DNA of 44,874 bases from JAKFEW01 sp036675505 (GCA_036675505.1 JAKFEW010000023.1:1-44874), one strand, 5' to 3'. Shown: positions 25,270 through 36,068, counted from the first letter of the stretch. Made by a program: numbers and translations. The notes: generated from the letters alone by a model not told the origin.

Positions 25270-26613
25270 ATGCACAGCTTCTCGCTGAAAGCCGCGATGG
25301 TGCTGGTGGTCGCGACGTTGGCCGTGGTCGGTTGCGGCCAGGCGCCAACCGCACCCAGGCGCGTGGCGCGGGCCGCCCACGTCGTCCAGCCACCCGCCTG
25401 GCAAGCCGACCCGGACGCGCCGCCGCCCGGCGCCGGCTGGAACGACGGCGACGAGGCCAGCTTCGGTGCGCCCCCGCAGCCCGTGGTGCCGAACCAGCTG
25501 ATCGTGGCCGTCGAGCCGGGCCGCCGCGTGCTGCTCAACCACAACGGCAAGACCGCCCCGCGCGTCACGCATTTCCCGGGCTTCAAGCCGGTGCGCGAGT
25601 TCACGCTCGGCTACCAGTGGCAGGTCGTCACGATTCCGCCCGGCATGACGCGTGAGGAGGCGGAACGCCGCATTTCCCAGCAACCCGGCGTGAAGGGCGT
25701 CCATGCGAACAGGGCCTACAGCACCTGCCTCACGCCCAGCGACCCGCGCTTCGGCGAGCAGTATGCCCTGAAGGCCGATCGCATCGACGCCGTCTCGGCC
25801 TGGGATCGCAGCATCGACGCCAGCAAGGTGACGGTGGCCGTGCTCGACACAGGCGTCGACTATTACCACCCCGACCTCCAGGGCCGCGTCGTGCTTGGCC
25901 CGGACCTCGCGGAGGGCGACAACGATCCCATGGACTCGCACGGGCACGGCACGCACGTGGCGGGCATCATCGGGGCATCCGGCAACAACGGCCAGGGCAT
26001 CGCCGGCGTGGCCTGGAACTGCAAGATCATGGCCATCCGCGTGCTCGACGAAAAGGGCAACGGCGACACGGCCGCGGTGGTAGAGGGCATCAAGTATGCC
26101 GTCGATCATGGCGCCAAGGTCATCAACATGAGCCTCGGCACGAGCAACCCGGTGCTCGACCCGGTCATCCACCTGGCGCTCGACTATGCCCACAAGAAGG
26201 GCGTCACCGTCGTCGCAGCCGCCGGGAACAACCACGGCCAGGTCGGTTCGCCGGCCAACGACCCCTTCGCGATCGCCGTCTCCTCGACCAGCAGCTTCTG
26301 GAAGTTCGAGTGGCTGTCGTTCTTCTCCAACCGGGGCGAGAAGGTCGACGTGGCCGCGCCCGGCGGCGGCATCCTCAGCACGCTGCCCCGCTCGGGCAGC
26401 CGGCTCGGCTCGATGTACGGCAAGTTGTCCGGCACCAGCATGGCCGCCCCGTTCGTGGCCGGCGAGGCCGCCTTGATCCTGGCGCAGCATCCCGACTGGA
26501 GCTTCGAGCAGGTGCGGGGTCGCATCCGCCAGGCGGTTGACGACAAGGGCTCGTCGGGCAAGGACGACAAGTACGGCTACGGCCGGATCAACGTCCGCAA
26601 GGCGCTGGATTGA
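25270..26613 (+). CDS. Subtilisin-like serine protease (S8), lipoprotein
   Basis: The 447-residue protein has a lipoprotein signal (LAVVGC, Cys22), a Pro/Ala linker and an I9-like propeptide (about 70-145: NQLIVAVEPG ... GVKGVHANRAY). The catalytic domain has Asp193 in VLDTGVD, His226 in SHGHGTHVAG, oxyanion Asn320 in AAAGNN and Ser390 in SGTSMAAPFVAG. It should be an active endopeptidase held on the outer side of the cytoplasmic or outer membrane after propeptide removal. GGAGG precedes ATG 25270 by about five bases. The gene is monocistronic in appearance, with a structured leader before it. Confidence 0.95.
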   Translation: MHSFSLKAAMVLVVATLAVVGCGQAPTAPRRVARAAHVVQPPAWQADPDAPPPGAGWNDGDEASFGAPPQPVVPNQLIVAVEPGRRVLLNHNGKTAPRVTHFPGFKPVREFTLGYQWQVVTIPPGMTREEAERRISQQPGVKGVHANRAYSTCLTPSDPRFGEQYALKADRIDAVSAWDRSIDASKVTVAVLDTGVDYYHPDLQGRVVLGPDLAEGDNDPMDSHGHGTHVAGIIGASGNNGQGIAGVAWNCKIMAIRVLDEKGNGDTAAVVEGIKYAVDHGAKVINMSLGTSNPVLDPVIHLALDYAHKKGVTVVAAAGNNHGQVGSPANDPFAIAVSSTSSFWKFEWLSFFSNRGEKVDVAAPGGGILSTLPRSGSRLGSMYGKLSGTSMAAPFVAGEAALILAQHPDWSFEQVRGRIRQAVDDKGSSGKDDKYGYGRINVRKALD

Positions 26614-26704
26614 CGCGGCGAGCCAGGGTATAACGGGATTGGTCGGCGCGCTGGACGTCCACACCGGAATCCGGCATCATGCGTCGCTGCCCCGAGAGGT
26701 CCCC

Positions 26705-27130
26705 ATGCTGAACAAGATCCTCACGAACGTCGTCGTCACCGAAGAAGGCGTCCAGCGCATTCATACGATGCTCAACGAGCTCGTGAAGGACGTCGACGCG
26801 ACCGCCGCGTTCCTGGTCGAGAAGAGCGGCCAGATGCTCGCCACCGAGGGCGAAGTCCGCGGGCTCGATACCACGGCGATCGCCTCGCTCGTGAGCAGCA
26901 GCTTCGCCTCGACGCGCGCCGTGGCGAAGTTGATCGGCGAGAGCGAGTTCCAGGCGATGTTCCAGCAGGGCGATCGCAGCAGCATCTTCCTCTACTCGCT
27001 GCCGACCCAGGACATCCTGGTCGTGATCTTCTCGGACCTCAGCAAGACCGGCCTGGTCAAGGTCCAGGCGGAGCAGACGGCCAAGGCGCTGGCCGAAGAG
27101 CTGATTCAGATGATGCACCCCGGCCACTAG
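26705..27130 (+). CDS. Roadblock/LC7 domain protein
   Basis: The 141-residue protein has the roadblock/LC7 fold: an N-terminal helix, ATAAFLVEKSGQMLATEGE, a central helix with SLVSSSFASTRAVAKLIGES, then strands with RSSIFLYSLPTQDILVVIF and a final helix. Bacterial members such as MglB act with small Ras-like GTPases in polarity, motility or signalling; no GTPase gene is adjacent. ATG 26705 is used because GAGAGG lies a few bases upstream. It converges on the response regulator gene with no gap, the two stop codons being adjacent. A TATAAC box at 26632-26637 is a candidate -10. Confidence 0.88.
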   Translation: MLNKILTNVVVTEEGVQRIHTMLNELVKDVDATAAFLVEKSGQMLATEGEVRGLDTTAIASLVSSSFASTRAVAKLIGESEFQAMFQQGDRSSIFLYSLPTQDILVVIFSDLSKTGLVKVQAEQTAKALAEELIQMMHPGH

Positions 27131-27526
27131 CTAGGCCGGAACCCGCCTCACTTCGATTTCATCGAGCTCGGGGAAGTGGCGCATGATCGAGTCGAGCAGC
27201 TGTCGCCGGCTGAATGGCTTGGTCACGACTGCATCGAAGCCTGACAGATGGGCCTGGCGCAGGTCCTGCTCGAAGGCGAGCGCCGTGATCGCGATGATGA
27301 CGGCGTCGCGCAGGCGATCGTCGCGCCGCATCGCGCGCGCGGCTTCATGACCGTCCATCTCGGGCATCAGGATATCCATCAGCACGAGGTCGGGGCGGAA
27401 ATCCCGTGCGGCCTCCAGCGCCTGGCGCCCGTCGCAGGCGAAGGTCAGGCTCCAATTCTGCTTGCTCAGCATCACCGAGATGATCTGGCGGCAATCGGGG
27501 TCGTCGTCGACGATCAGCACTCGCAC
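27131..27526 (-). CDS. Stand-alone response regulator (receiver only)
   Basis: The 131-residue CheY-like receiver has the acidic pair Asp8/Asp9, phospho-acceptor Asp51 in DLVLMDILMPEMDG, Thr81 in AITAL and Lys103 in VTKPFS. There is no output domain, so it should work by binding partners or in a phosphorelay. GTG 27526 is chosen because homologues start at VLIVDDD and AAGGGGGG lies upstream; an ATG 42 bases earlier has no ribosome site. It faces the roadblock gene. Its kinase is not identified. Confidence 0.92.
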   Translation of the reverse strand: MRVLIVDDDPDCRQIISVMLSKQNWSLTFACDGRQALEAARDFRPDLVLMDILMPEMDGHEAARAMRRDDRLRDAVIIAITALAFEQDLRQAHLSGFDAVVTKPFSRRQLLDSIMRHFPELDEIEVRRVPA

Positions 27527-27715
27527 GGTTTCACCCCCCTTCTGAGCGATTATTAAAAATTGTAACATGATCTACGGCGGTCGATCAAGGGATTTTTCCA
27601 GAAGCCAGGCCGATCCTGGCAGAGCGCTGTAGATGCCAACATAATCTCGGGGCTTCACGATTCGTTACGAGACCTGGGGCGTGGCGCTCTCGCCCGGCGA
27701 CGCGGATCGGCTTCC

Positions 27716-27744
27716 TTGCGGTTACATAGCGACCATGGTAGGGT
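27716..27744 (+). promoter_or_regulatory. Candidate promoter of the ATP synthase operon
   Basis: TTGCGG (27716-27721) and TAGGGT (27739-27744) are 17 bases apart, about 50 bases before the first gene. The -10 box is weak, so confidence is limited, but spacing and place are right. It lies in a 269-bp gap after the divergent response regulator gene. Confidence 0.45.
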
Positions 27745-27795
27745 TAAGCGTCCCGACCGGCCCGGTTGAATACCCCGGAGGCTCACAGCGAGACG

Positions 27796-27975
27796 ATGTC
27801 AGGCTTCAGTGCCGCTTACGGCTTGCTCGCTTCCATCCTGGTATGCACCGGCCTGGGTTTCGCGCTCGATCGCGTAGCCGGGTCGTCCCCCTGGGGCCTG
27901 CTCGGCGGAAGCCTGGTCGGTTTCGGGGCCGGTATGTACAGCCTTTACAAAGCCCTCACGAAACCACCGACATGA
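27796..27975 (+). CDS. atpZ: AtpZ-like F-ATPase assembly/accessory protein
   Basis: The 59-residue protein has two membrane helices with the AtpZ/AtpI family pattern GLGFALDRVAGSSPWGLLGG, including the Asp-Arg pair in the loop, and ends in a short basic tail. AtpZ is encoded first in many ATP synthase operons and, with AtpI, helps c-ring assembly or Mg2+/Ca2+ transport in some species. ATG 27796 is chosen over a TTG 30 bases upstream, since homologues begin shortly before the first helix; the ribosome site is poor. Its stop overlaps the atpI start (ATGA). Confidence 0.8.
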   Translation: MSGFSAAYGLLASILVCTGLGFALDRVAGSSPWGLLGGSLVGFGAGMYSLYKALTKPPT

Positions 27976-28379
27976 CCCCTGCCGCCGACCGCGACCCTCT
28001 CAGTCGCCTCGAAACCAGCCTGTACCAACAGCTGCTGGTCATGTCAGTGGCATGCGGGTCGGTGGCCGCGATCTTCGGGGGCCCACCATGGGCGATAGCC
28101 GCGGCCCTCGGGCCGCTCGCCGGGATTGCGTATTACGCGCTCCTCGCGATGTCGACCCGGCGGGTCTTTTCGGCGGGCCGCGTGCCCGCACCGATCATCG
28201 TTATCTTCGGCCTGGCGGGCCGGCAGGCGGTGAGCCTGGCCGCGCCCGCCTTGTGCTTCTTCTGGCTCGGTCAGCCCTGGCTGGCCTGCCTGCTCACGCT
28301 CGTGGTCGCTCGTCACTGGATTCTGGTGGCAGCCTGGCCCCGCGGCGAGGCGTTCGCGCCCACGCCGTCGTCGACCTAG
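27972..28379 (+). CDS. atpI: ATP synthase subunit I
   Basis: The 135-residue membrane protein has four hydrophobic segments (about 22-38, 42-58, 70-90 and 96-115) and occupies the normal AtpI place between atpZ and atpB. AtpI is needed for correct c-ring assembly in many bacteria but is not part of the finished enzyme. Sequence of this family is weakly conserved, so the name rests mainly on position, size and topology. The start overlaps the atpZ stop by four bases. Confidence 0.78.
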   Translation: MTPAADRDPLSRLETSLYQQLLVMSVACGSVAAIFGGPPWAIAAALGPLAGIAYYALLAMSTRRVFSAGRVPAPIIVIFGLAGRQAVSLAAPALCFFWLGQPWLACLLTLVVARHWILVAAWPRGEAFAPTPSST

Positions 28380-28397
28380 CAGACAGGGAGAACTCCG

Positions 28398-29294
28398 GTG
28401 AACCCGTTCCAAATCGCCCAGGACCATAGTGGCCACGACCACGGCGCCGAAGCCGGCAGCGCCGTCGAACGCGCGGCCGACCAGGCCGCCGGTGCCGCTC
28501 ATGGCGCGGATCATGCGGCTGGTGCCTCCCATGGTGGTGGCGGCCTCACGATCGGCGAGCACTGGAAAGAGCAATTCGCCGGTTACAACGTCAACGTCGA
28601 TACAGTGCTCTACGGCGCGATCGTGATGGTGGCGTTGCTGATCGTCTTCGGCCTGCTCGGCGCGCAGATCAACTCGCGGCCCGGTGAGCGTTCGAACGCC
28701 GTCGGCACGGTGCTCGAGGGCATCGTCGAGTTCTGCCAGAAGATGATCCACGACTTCATCGGCCCGTCGGTGAAGCCCTATCTGTGGTTCATCGGGTCGG
28801 TCTTCGTCTTCATTCTCGCGTCGAACTGGCTCGCGTTGCTGCCCTGGAAGGCCTGGGAGATGCTGGCGGGCCACGCCCTCGCCGGCGCCGTCGGTGCCCC
28901 GCATGCCCTCGTGTACGAGGCGCCGACCGCGGACCTCAACACCACGCTCGCCATGGCGCTCATCACGCTGGTGCTCTACTGGTACTTCGGCATCTCGCGC
29001 AACGGCGTGGTCGGCTTCCTCAGTCACCATTGGTTCGACAGCCCGTGGCCGCTGTTCCCGCTGCGCATGCTCGAAGACATCACCCGCCCCCTCTCACTGG
29101 CGCTTCGCCTCTTCGCCAACATGACCGCCGGTCACGTCATCGGCCTGGTCCTGTTGATGCTCACCTACGTCGTCGTTCCTGCCATCATGCTGCCCCTCGA
29201 GCTATTCGTGGGCGCGGTCCAGGCATTCGTTTTCGCGGTTCTCTCGGCTTCGTACATCGGTACGGCTGCCGCGGACCACGCTCACAGTCACTAG
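28398..29294 (+). CDS. atpB: ATP synthase F0 subunit a
   Basis: The 298-residue integral membrane protein forms the stator half-channels beside the c ring. The essential Arg lies in SLALRLFANMTAGHVIG, with conserved features in LELFVGAVQAFVFAVLSASYIG near the end. Before the first helix there is an unusual His-rich extension of about 50 residues (DHSGHDHGAEAG, then AAHGADHAAGASHGGG), absent from most homologues. GTG 28398 follows GGAG at about eight bases and homologues support no later start that keeps the extension out; it could be shorter if an internal codon is used. It may bind metal. Confidence 0.95.
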   Translation: MNPFQIAQDHSGHDHGAEAGSAVERAADQAAGAAHGADHAAGASHGGGGLTIGEHWKEQFAGYNVNVDTVLYGAIVMVALLIVFGLLGAQINSRPGERSNAVGTVLEGIVEFCQKMIHDFIGPSVKPYLWFIGSVFVFILASNWLALLPWKAWEMLAGHALAGAVGAPHALVYEAPTADLNTTLAMALITLVLYWYFGISRNGVVGFLSHHWFDSPWPLFPLRMLEDITRPLSLALRLFANMTAGHVIGLVLLMLTYVVVPAIMLPLELFVGAVQAFVFAVLSASYIGTAAADHAHSH

Positions 29295-29348
29295 TCCACC
29301 ATTATCCGCCGCAACAAATTTGAACTCACGCGAAAGGAGTTTCCCACA

Positions 29349-29702
29349 ATGGCAGATGCAGCAGCCCTCCAGGCTCTCGGCAACGTCGCCGGTTTGGCGA
29401 TGCTCGGCGCCGGCCTTTCGATGGGCCTCGCCGCCATCGGCCCTGGCGTCGGTGAAGGCACGCTCTTCGGCAAGACCATCGATGGTATTGCCCGTCAACC
29501 GGAACTCGAAGGCCGCCTGATTGGTCGCGCCTTCACGTTCTTCGCCATCATCGAGGTTCTCGCCCTCTTCGGCTTCGTCGTGGCGATGCTGTTGATGTTC
29601 GTCGTCGGCAACCCCATCATCGACACGATTCGCAAGAACGGCCAGTTCTCCGCGGTGCCCGGCGTTCACCACGTCGTCGCCGTCACGGCCCACAAGGCCT
29701 AG
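29349..29702 (+). CDS. atpE: ATP synthase F0 subunit c
   Basis: The 117-residue hairpin protein forms the rotor ring. Helix 1 has the Gly-rich GLAAIGPGVGEG, the loop has IARQPELEGRL, and helix 2 carries the ion-binding Glu69 in FAIIEVLALFG. Glu36 replaces the more common Gln in the PGxGxG motif, so two carboxylates face the site, as in the Fusobacterium nucleatum Na+ ring. The Ser/Thr and Tyr that help bind Na+ there are Val70 and Phe74 here. A C-terminal tail of about 30 residues (DTIRKNGQFSAVPGVHH and on) exceeds the usual 80-90 residue length. AAAGGAG precedes the ATG. Confidence 0.97.
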   Translation: MADAAALQALGNVAGLAMLGAGLSMGLAAIGPGVGEGTLFGKTIDGIARQPELEGRLIGRAFTFFAIIEVLALFGFVVAMLLMFVVGNPIIDTIRKNGQFSAVPGVHHVVAVTAHKA

Positions 29703-29776
29703 CTCCGGCTCGGTCCGGCGGCGCCAGCGTCGCCGGGCCGGCCACACCTACCTTCCATCAAGAAAGTGGAGCCCCC

Positions 29777-30232
29777 ATGCTGGAGATCAACCTGACCCTC
29801 CCCATCATGATGGTCATGTTCCTGTTCTTCGCGATCGCCATGAACGCGGTGTTCTTCGGCCCGGTGACCCGGACGCTCGATGCCCGCAAGGCGTACGTCG
29901 CGGAACAGACGGATCGTGCGATCCAGGCGATCGCCGAATCCAAGACCATGCAGGCCGACTACGAGACCCGTCTCAAGGCCGCCCAGGTGCAGGCCCACGA
30001 GGCCATCGCCGCGGCGATGAAGGAGGCCGAAGGCCACCGCCAGGCTCTGCTCGAGCAGGTCAAGGCCGACGTCGCCAAGGAAGTCGAGGCCGCCCGGGCT
30101 TCGATCCGCTCGGAGCGCGATCGCGCCGTCGCCGGCTTGACCGGTGAGGTGACCGCGTTCAGCGAACTCATCCAGCGCAAGGCGCTCAGCAATGCGCCTT
30201 CGCCGTCTTACGCGCCGCAAGGGGGGGCCTGA
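29777..30232 (+). CDS. atpF2: ATP synthase F0 subunit b'
   Basis: The 151-residue protein has one N-terminal membrane helix (TLPIMMVMFLFFAIAMNAVFF) with FFGPVTRTLDARKAYV behind it, then a long charged coiled coil. It is one of two divergent b subunits that form a heterodimeric peripheral stalk, an arrangement typical of cyanobacteria, plastids and purple bacteria and also seen in some other groups. The final residues (NAPSPSYAPQGGA) are probably disordered. It lies directly before the second b gene, with five bases between. In cyanobacteria the name atpG is used for b', so naming is by convention. Confidence 0.88.
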   Translation: MLEINLTLPIMMVMFLFFAIAMNAVFFGPVTRTLDARKAYVAEQTDRAIQAIAESKTMQADYETRLKAAQVQAHEAIAAAMKEAEGHRQALLEQVKADVAKEVEAARASIRSERDRAVAGLTGEVTAFSELIQRKALSNAPSPSYAPQGGA

Positions 30233-30236
30233 CGCC

Positions 30237-30734
30237 ATGGGCTTCAATACCTGGCACGCCATCGCCAACATCCTGAACTTCATCCTCTTCGTGATCATCA
30301 TCGCGAAGTACGCGGGGCCTGCCATCCAGCGCAGCCTCAAGGACCGCGAAGAGGCCACCAAGGCCGCGATCCGCGAAGCGGAGAACGCGCGCAAGGCCGC
30401 CGAGCAGGCGCTCAGCGCCACGCAGGCACGCCTGGCCGGCGTCGACAAGGAACTCGCCGACCTCGTGGCCGGCGCCCGCGACCTGGCCGCCAAGCAGGCC
30501 GCGAGCCTCGAGGCCACGGGACGTGAGGACGCCGAGCGCCTTAGGGTCGCCGCACGGGCCGAGATCGAGCGCGAGCGTCAGTCCGCCGTGAACGACATCC
30601 GCCGACTGCTCATGCAGCAGGCCTTCGAGCGCGCCGCCCGGGAACTCCAGGGCGCGATGACGGTCGAGCGCCAGCGCGAGCTCGTGGGCGGTCTCATCCA
30701 GAAAGTGGGGGATGGGTCATTAGCACTCAAGTAG
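30237..30734 (+). CDS. atpF: ATP synthase F0 subunit b
   Basis: The 165-residue protein has a single N-terminal membrane helix (ILNFILFVIIIAKYAGPAIQ) and the typical FLxRRERDI-like turn replaced by LKDREEATKAAI, then a long helical coil (AEQALSATQARLAGVDKELA and on) and a C-terminal part that should bind subunit delta. It pairs with b'. ATG 30237 is chosen over earlier frames because the membrane helix starts directly after it and a G-rich ribosome site lies at about 30221-30227. Its end overlaps the start of atpH by 16 bases. Confidence 0.93.
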   Translation: MGFNTWHAIANILNFILFVIIIAKYAGPAIQRSLKDREEATKAAIREAENARKAAEQALSATQARLAGVDKELADLVAGARDLAAKQAASLEATGREDAERLRVAARAEIERERQSAVNDIRRLLMQQAFERAARELQGAMTVERQRELVGGLIQKVGDGSLALK

Positions 30735-31258
30735 TTGCGGACCGCTACGCGGACGCCATTTTCCAGGCTGCGGCGGCGCAGGGCGGCGAGACCGTCGCGC
30801 GCGTCGACGGCGAGCTGGCCGAAGTCGTCCAGATGCTTCGCGAGTCCCCCGACCTCGCGCGCATGTGGAAGCACCCGGTGGTCGACGTGGCCGACAAAAA
30901 GGCCATGGTCCGCCAGCTGCTCGGCGGCAAGGCCCATCCCTTCACGCTCAACGGCCTGTTGCTGCTCTTCGACAAGAAGCGCGGCTCGCTGATCGAGGCG
31001 GTCCAGAAGGCCTTCCGGGCCCGTTACGACGCCACCCGGCGGCGGGCCACCGTGAAGGTGACGAGCGCGATGCCGCTCGAGCAGGGGCAGGCAGACGCGC
31101 TGCGCCAGCAGCTTGCGAGCAAGCTCGCCAAGGAAATTCAGATGGAGACGGCGGTCGACCCGGCACTCATCGGCGGCCTCGTGGTCCAGATCGAAGACCA
31201 GGTCATCGACAACTCTGTCCGCGGTCGCCTCGAAGCGCTGCGGCACGCCCTGAACTGA
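30719..31258 (+). CDS. atpH: ATP synthase F1 subunit delta
   Basis: The 179-residue protein links the peripheral stalk to the alpha subunits. Family features are VVADRYADAIFQAA at the start, HPVVDVADKKAMVRQLL, LLLLFDKKRGSLIEAV and the C-terminal EIQMETAVDPALIGGLVVQI followed by DQVIDNSVRGRLEAL. The conserved N-terminus has no ATG, GTG or TTG: the first usable codon is ATT 30719, with GGGGGATGGG upstream, giving a start S-T-Q-V-V-A like homologues. A start at ATG 30833 would remove 38 conserved residues. Overlap with the end of atpF suggests coupling. A single-base error in a normal start codon is the alternative. Confidence 0.88.
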   Translation: MSTQVVADRYADAIFQAAAAQGGETVARVDGELAEVVQMLRESPDLARMWKHPVVDVADKKAMVRQLLGGKAHPFTLNGLLLLFDKKRGSLIEAVQKAFRARYDATRRRATVKVTSAMPLEQGQADALRQQLASKLAKEIQMETAVDPALIGGLVVQIEDQVIDNSVRGRLEALRHALN

Positions 31259-31324
31259 TCGTCAGGTTCGCATCCGCAGGACGCGAAGCGGCGCTGCGGT
31301 GCATCAGATAGGAAGGATATAGCC

Positions 31325-32854
<1,530 letters not shown>

Positions 32855-32863
32855 GAGGCCCAG

Positions 32864-33781
32864 ATGGCAGGCAACGCCCGCGAGATCCGCGCCCGCATCA
32901 AGAGCGTCAAGAACACCGAGAAGATCACCCGCGCCATGCAGATGGTCGCGGCGGCCAAGGTGCGGCGCGCGCGTGAGCGCGTGGAAGCGGCGCAACCATT
33001 CGCTCAGGCGATCGCCGACGTCTTCCGCCAGGTGGCGTCCCAGGTGCCGGCGGGCGAGTATCGCTCGCCGCTCCTGGAGAGCCGGCCGGTCAAGCGGGTC
33101 GCCCTCGTGGTGATCACGTCGGACCGCGGCCTGTGCGGCGGCTACAACGCCAACGTGATCCGCCAGGCGGTGAACCGTCACCGCTACTGGCGCGACGAAA
33201 AGGTCGAGGTCAAGCTGATCGTCGTCGGCACGAAGGGCGTCCAGTTCTTCCGCCACAGCAACTTCGACGTCGTCGCTCGCTACCAGCAGCTGCCCGCGAT
33301 CCCGACCTTCGCCGAAGCCGGCGAGATCGCGAATTCGGCCCGCAAGCTCTTCGAGGAAGATCAGGTCGACCTCGTCGAGCTGATCTACACGAACTTCCGC
33401 TCGATGGTCAACCTGGTGCCCACCACGACCGTGCTGCTGCCGGCCACCGTGCCCGACACGGGCGCCCCGAACGCCCCCGAAGGCGACGCTGTGGCGAAAG
33501 CCGGCACCGCGTCCAGGGGCGTATCGGCCCAGTACATCTTCGAGCCCAGCCCGGACGTCGTGATGGACGCCATCATCCCGAAGTACTTGGAGACGGTCGT
33601 CTACCAGGCGCTGCTGGAGTCGCTCGCTTCCGAGCTGGCCGCCAAGATGACGGCGATGAGTGCGGCGTCCAAGAACGCCAAGGACCTCGCCGCAGCGCTC
33701 TCGCTCGTTTACAACAAGGCCCGTCAGGCCTCCATCACCCAGGAAATCCTCGAGGTCGTCGGCGGCGCTTCGGCCTTGTAG
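32864..33781 (+). CDS. atpG: ATP synthase F1 subunit gamma
   Basis: The 305-residue central-stalk subunit has RARIKSVKNTEKITRAMQMV at the start, ITSDRGLCGGYNANV and a C-terminus SLVYNKARQASITQEILEVV close to the cyanobacterial type. Near residues 188-222 there is an Ala/Pro/Gly/Thr-rich insertion (VPDTGAPNAPEGDAVAKAG), at the place where cyanobacterial and plastid gamma carry their regulatory insert; it lacks the plastid Cys pair. Whether it limits ATP hydrolysis here is unknown. AGGAGG precedes the ATG. A 121-bp gap to atpD carries a small GGCC-TTC-GGCC hairpin without T run. Confidence 0.97.
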   Translation: MAGNAREIRARIKSVKNTEKITRAMQMVAAAKVRRARERVEAAQPFAQAIADVFRQVASQVPAGEYRSPLLESRPVKRVALVVITSDRGLCGGYNANVIRQAVNRHRYWRDEKVEVKLIVVGTKGVQFFRHSNFDVVARYQQLPAIPTFAEAGEIANSARKLFEEDQVDLVELIYTNFRSMVNLVPTTTVLLPATVPDTGAPNAPEGDAVAKAGTASRGVSAQYIFEPSPDVVMDAIIPKYLETVVYQALLESLASELAAKMTAMSAASKNAKDLAAALSLVYNKARQASITQEILEVVGGASAL

Positions 33782-33902
33782 GCCGGAATCTCAGGCCTTC
33801 GGCCTATCCAGCCGCCCCACCCACCCACCCCCACCAGGGAAATCTCGATCCCGCTTCGCTCGTTCCGATAGAGATCATTCACGCCTTTCATAAGGAGCAC
33901 CC

Positions 33903-35333
<1,431 letters not shown>

Positions 35334-35336
35334 ACC

Positions 35337-35759
35337 ATGGCGAAGACGTTCCTGCTCGAGGTGGTCACGCCCGATCGCAAGGTTTTCAGCGAGCAAGTCG
35401 AGTTCTTCTCGATCCGCGGCGCTGCCGGCGAGCTGGGCGTGCTGCCGGGCCACATCCCATTGTTCACGACGATTGCGCCTGGCTTGCTGCATTACAAGCT
35501 GCCAGGCGGCAAGGAAGGCGTGATCACGGCGATGGGCGGCTTCCTCAACGTGCAGCCCGACAAGGCCACGGTGCTGGCCGACGCCGCCGAGCGCGGCGAG
35601 GATATCGACGAGTTACGGGCCCGCGCCGCCAAGGAGCGGGCCGAGGCGCAGAAGGCGCGCGAGAACGACAGCCAGATCGAGCTCGACTTGCAGCGCGCGA
35701 TCCTGCGTATCAGGGCCTACGAATTCGTCAACAGCACCATGGCGGTCAAGCGTCGCTGA
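35337..35759 (+). CDS. atpC: ATP synthase F1 subunit epsilon
   Basis: The 140-residue protein has the N-terminal beta sandwich (FLLEVVTPDRKVFSEQVEFF, GELGVLPGHIPLFT) and a C-terminal pair of helices with an Ala/Arg/Glu-rich segment (RARAAKERAEAQKARE) that in the family can rise into F1 and inhibit ATP hydrolysis. Its start lies three bases after the beta stop codon, so coupling is likely. It is the last gene of the operon. Confidence 0.97.
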   Translation: MAKTFLLEVVTPDRKVFSEQVEFFSIRGAAGELGVLPGHIPLFTTIAPGLLHYKLPGGKEGVITAMGGFLNVQPDKATVLADAAERGEDIDELRARAAKERAEAQKARENDSQIELDLQRAILRIRAYEFVNSTMAVKRR

Positions 35760-35804
35760 TCCGAGCGACCCCTCGGATCCGGGCGTATCCTGATCCTGGG
35801 CACG

Positions 35805-35844
35805 TTGGCGCCGATCCTTTGGGATCGGCGCCAATTCACGTTTT
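35805..35844 (+). terminator. Terminator of the ATP synthase operon
   Basis: TTGGCGCCGATCC (35805-35817) pairs perfectly with GGATCGGCGCCAA (35822-35834), followed by TTCACGTTTT. The 13-bp stem with a four-base loop is 45 bases past atpC. Confidence 0.88.
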
Positions 35845-35909
35845 CCCGCTGAACGAGCGAACTTTGCCGCCAGGTTATCGAAACTTTAACGAATGCCCGA
35901 TCCGTCCCG

Positions 35910-35938
35910 TTGACACTGTTTGGGGCATGTGATAACTT
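35910..35938 (+). promoter_or_regulatory. Sigma70-type promoter of rpmG-secE-nusG-rplKAJL
   Basis: A consensus -35 box TTGACA (35910-35915) is followed after 17 bases by TAACTT (35933-35938). Transcription should start near 35945, giving a leader of about 124 bases before rpmG. It is the strongest promoter match in the window, fitting ribosomal genes. Confidence 0.8.
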
Positions 35939-35984
35939 GTGTACGCACTTGTCAGCGCCTGACGCTAAAACCTGATTGTTCACA

Positions 35985-36006
35985 GGGGGTGGTGCACCCC
36001 CTTTTT
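35985..36006 (+). terminator. Terminator-like hairpin in the rpmG leader (possible attenuator)
   Basis: GGGGGTG (35985-35991) pairs with CACCCCC (35995-36001) around GTG and is followed by TTTTT, about 40 bases past the predicted start of transcription and 63 bases before rpmG. A preceding short hairpin GTCAG-CGC-CTGAC lies at about 35951-35963. Such a place implies premature termination that can be relieved. Confidence 0.65.
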
Positions 36007-36068
36007 CATTGGGAGCGCTTCGTGCCCCCGGGTCGTCAGGACCGTCACGTAAAGGGAAAGGATCGACC

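Noticed and set aside
33782..33902. Terminator or second promoter between atpG and atpD
   Set aside because: The GGCC-TTC-GGCC hairpin is short and lacks a T run, and no clear -35/-10 pair is seen; the operon most likely continues.
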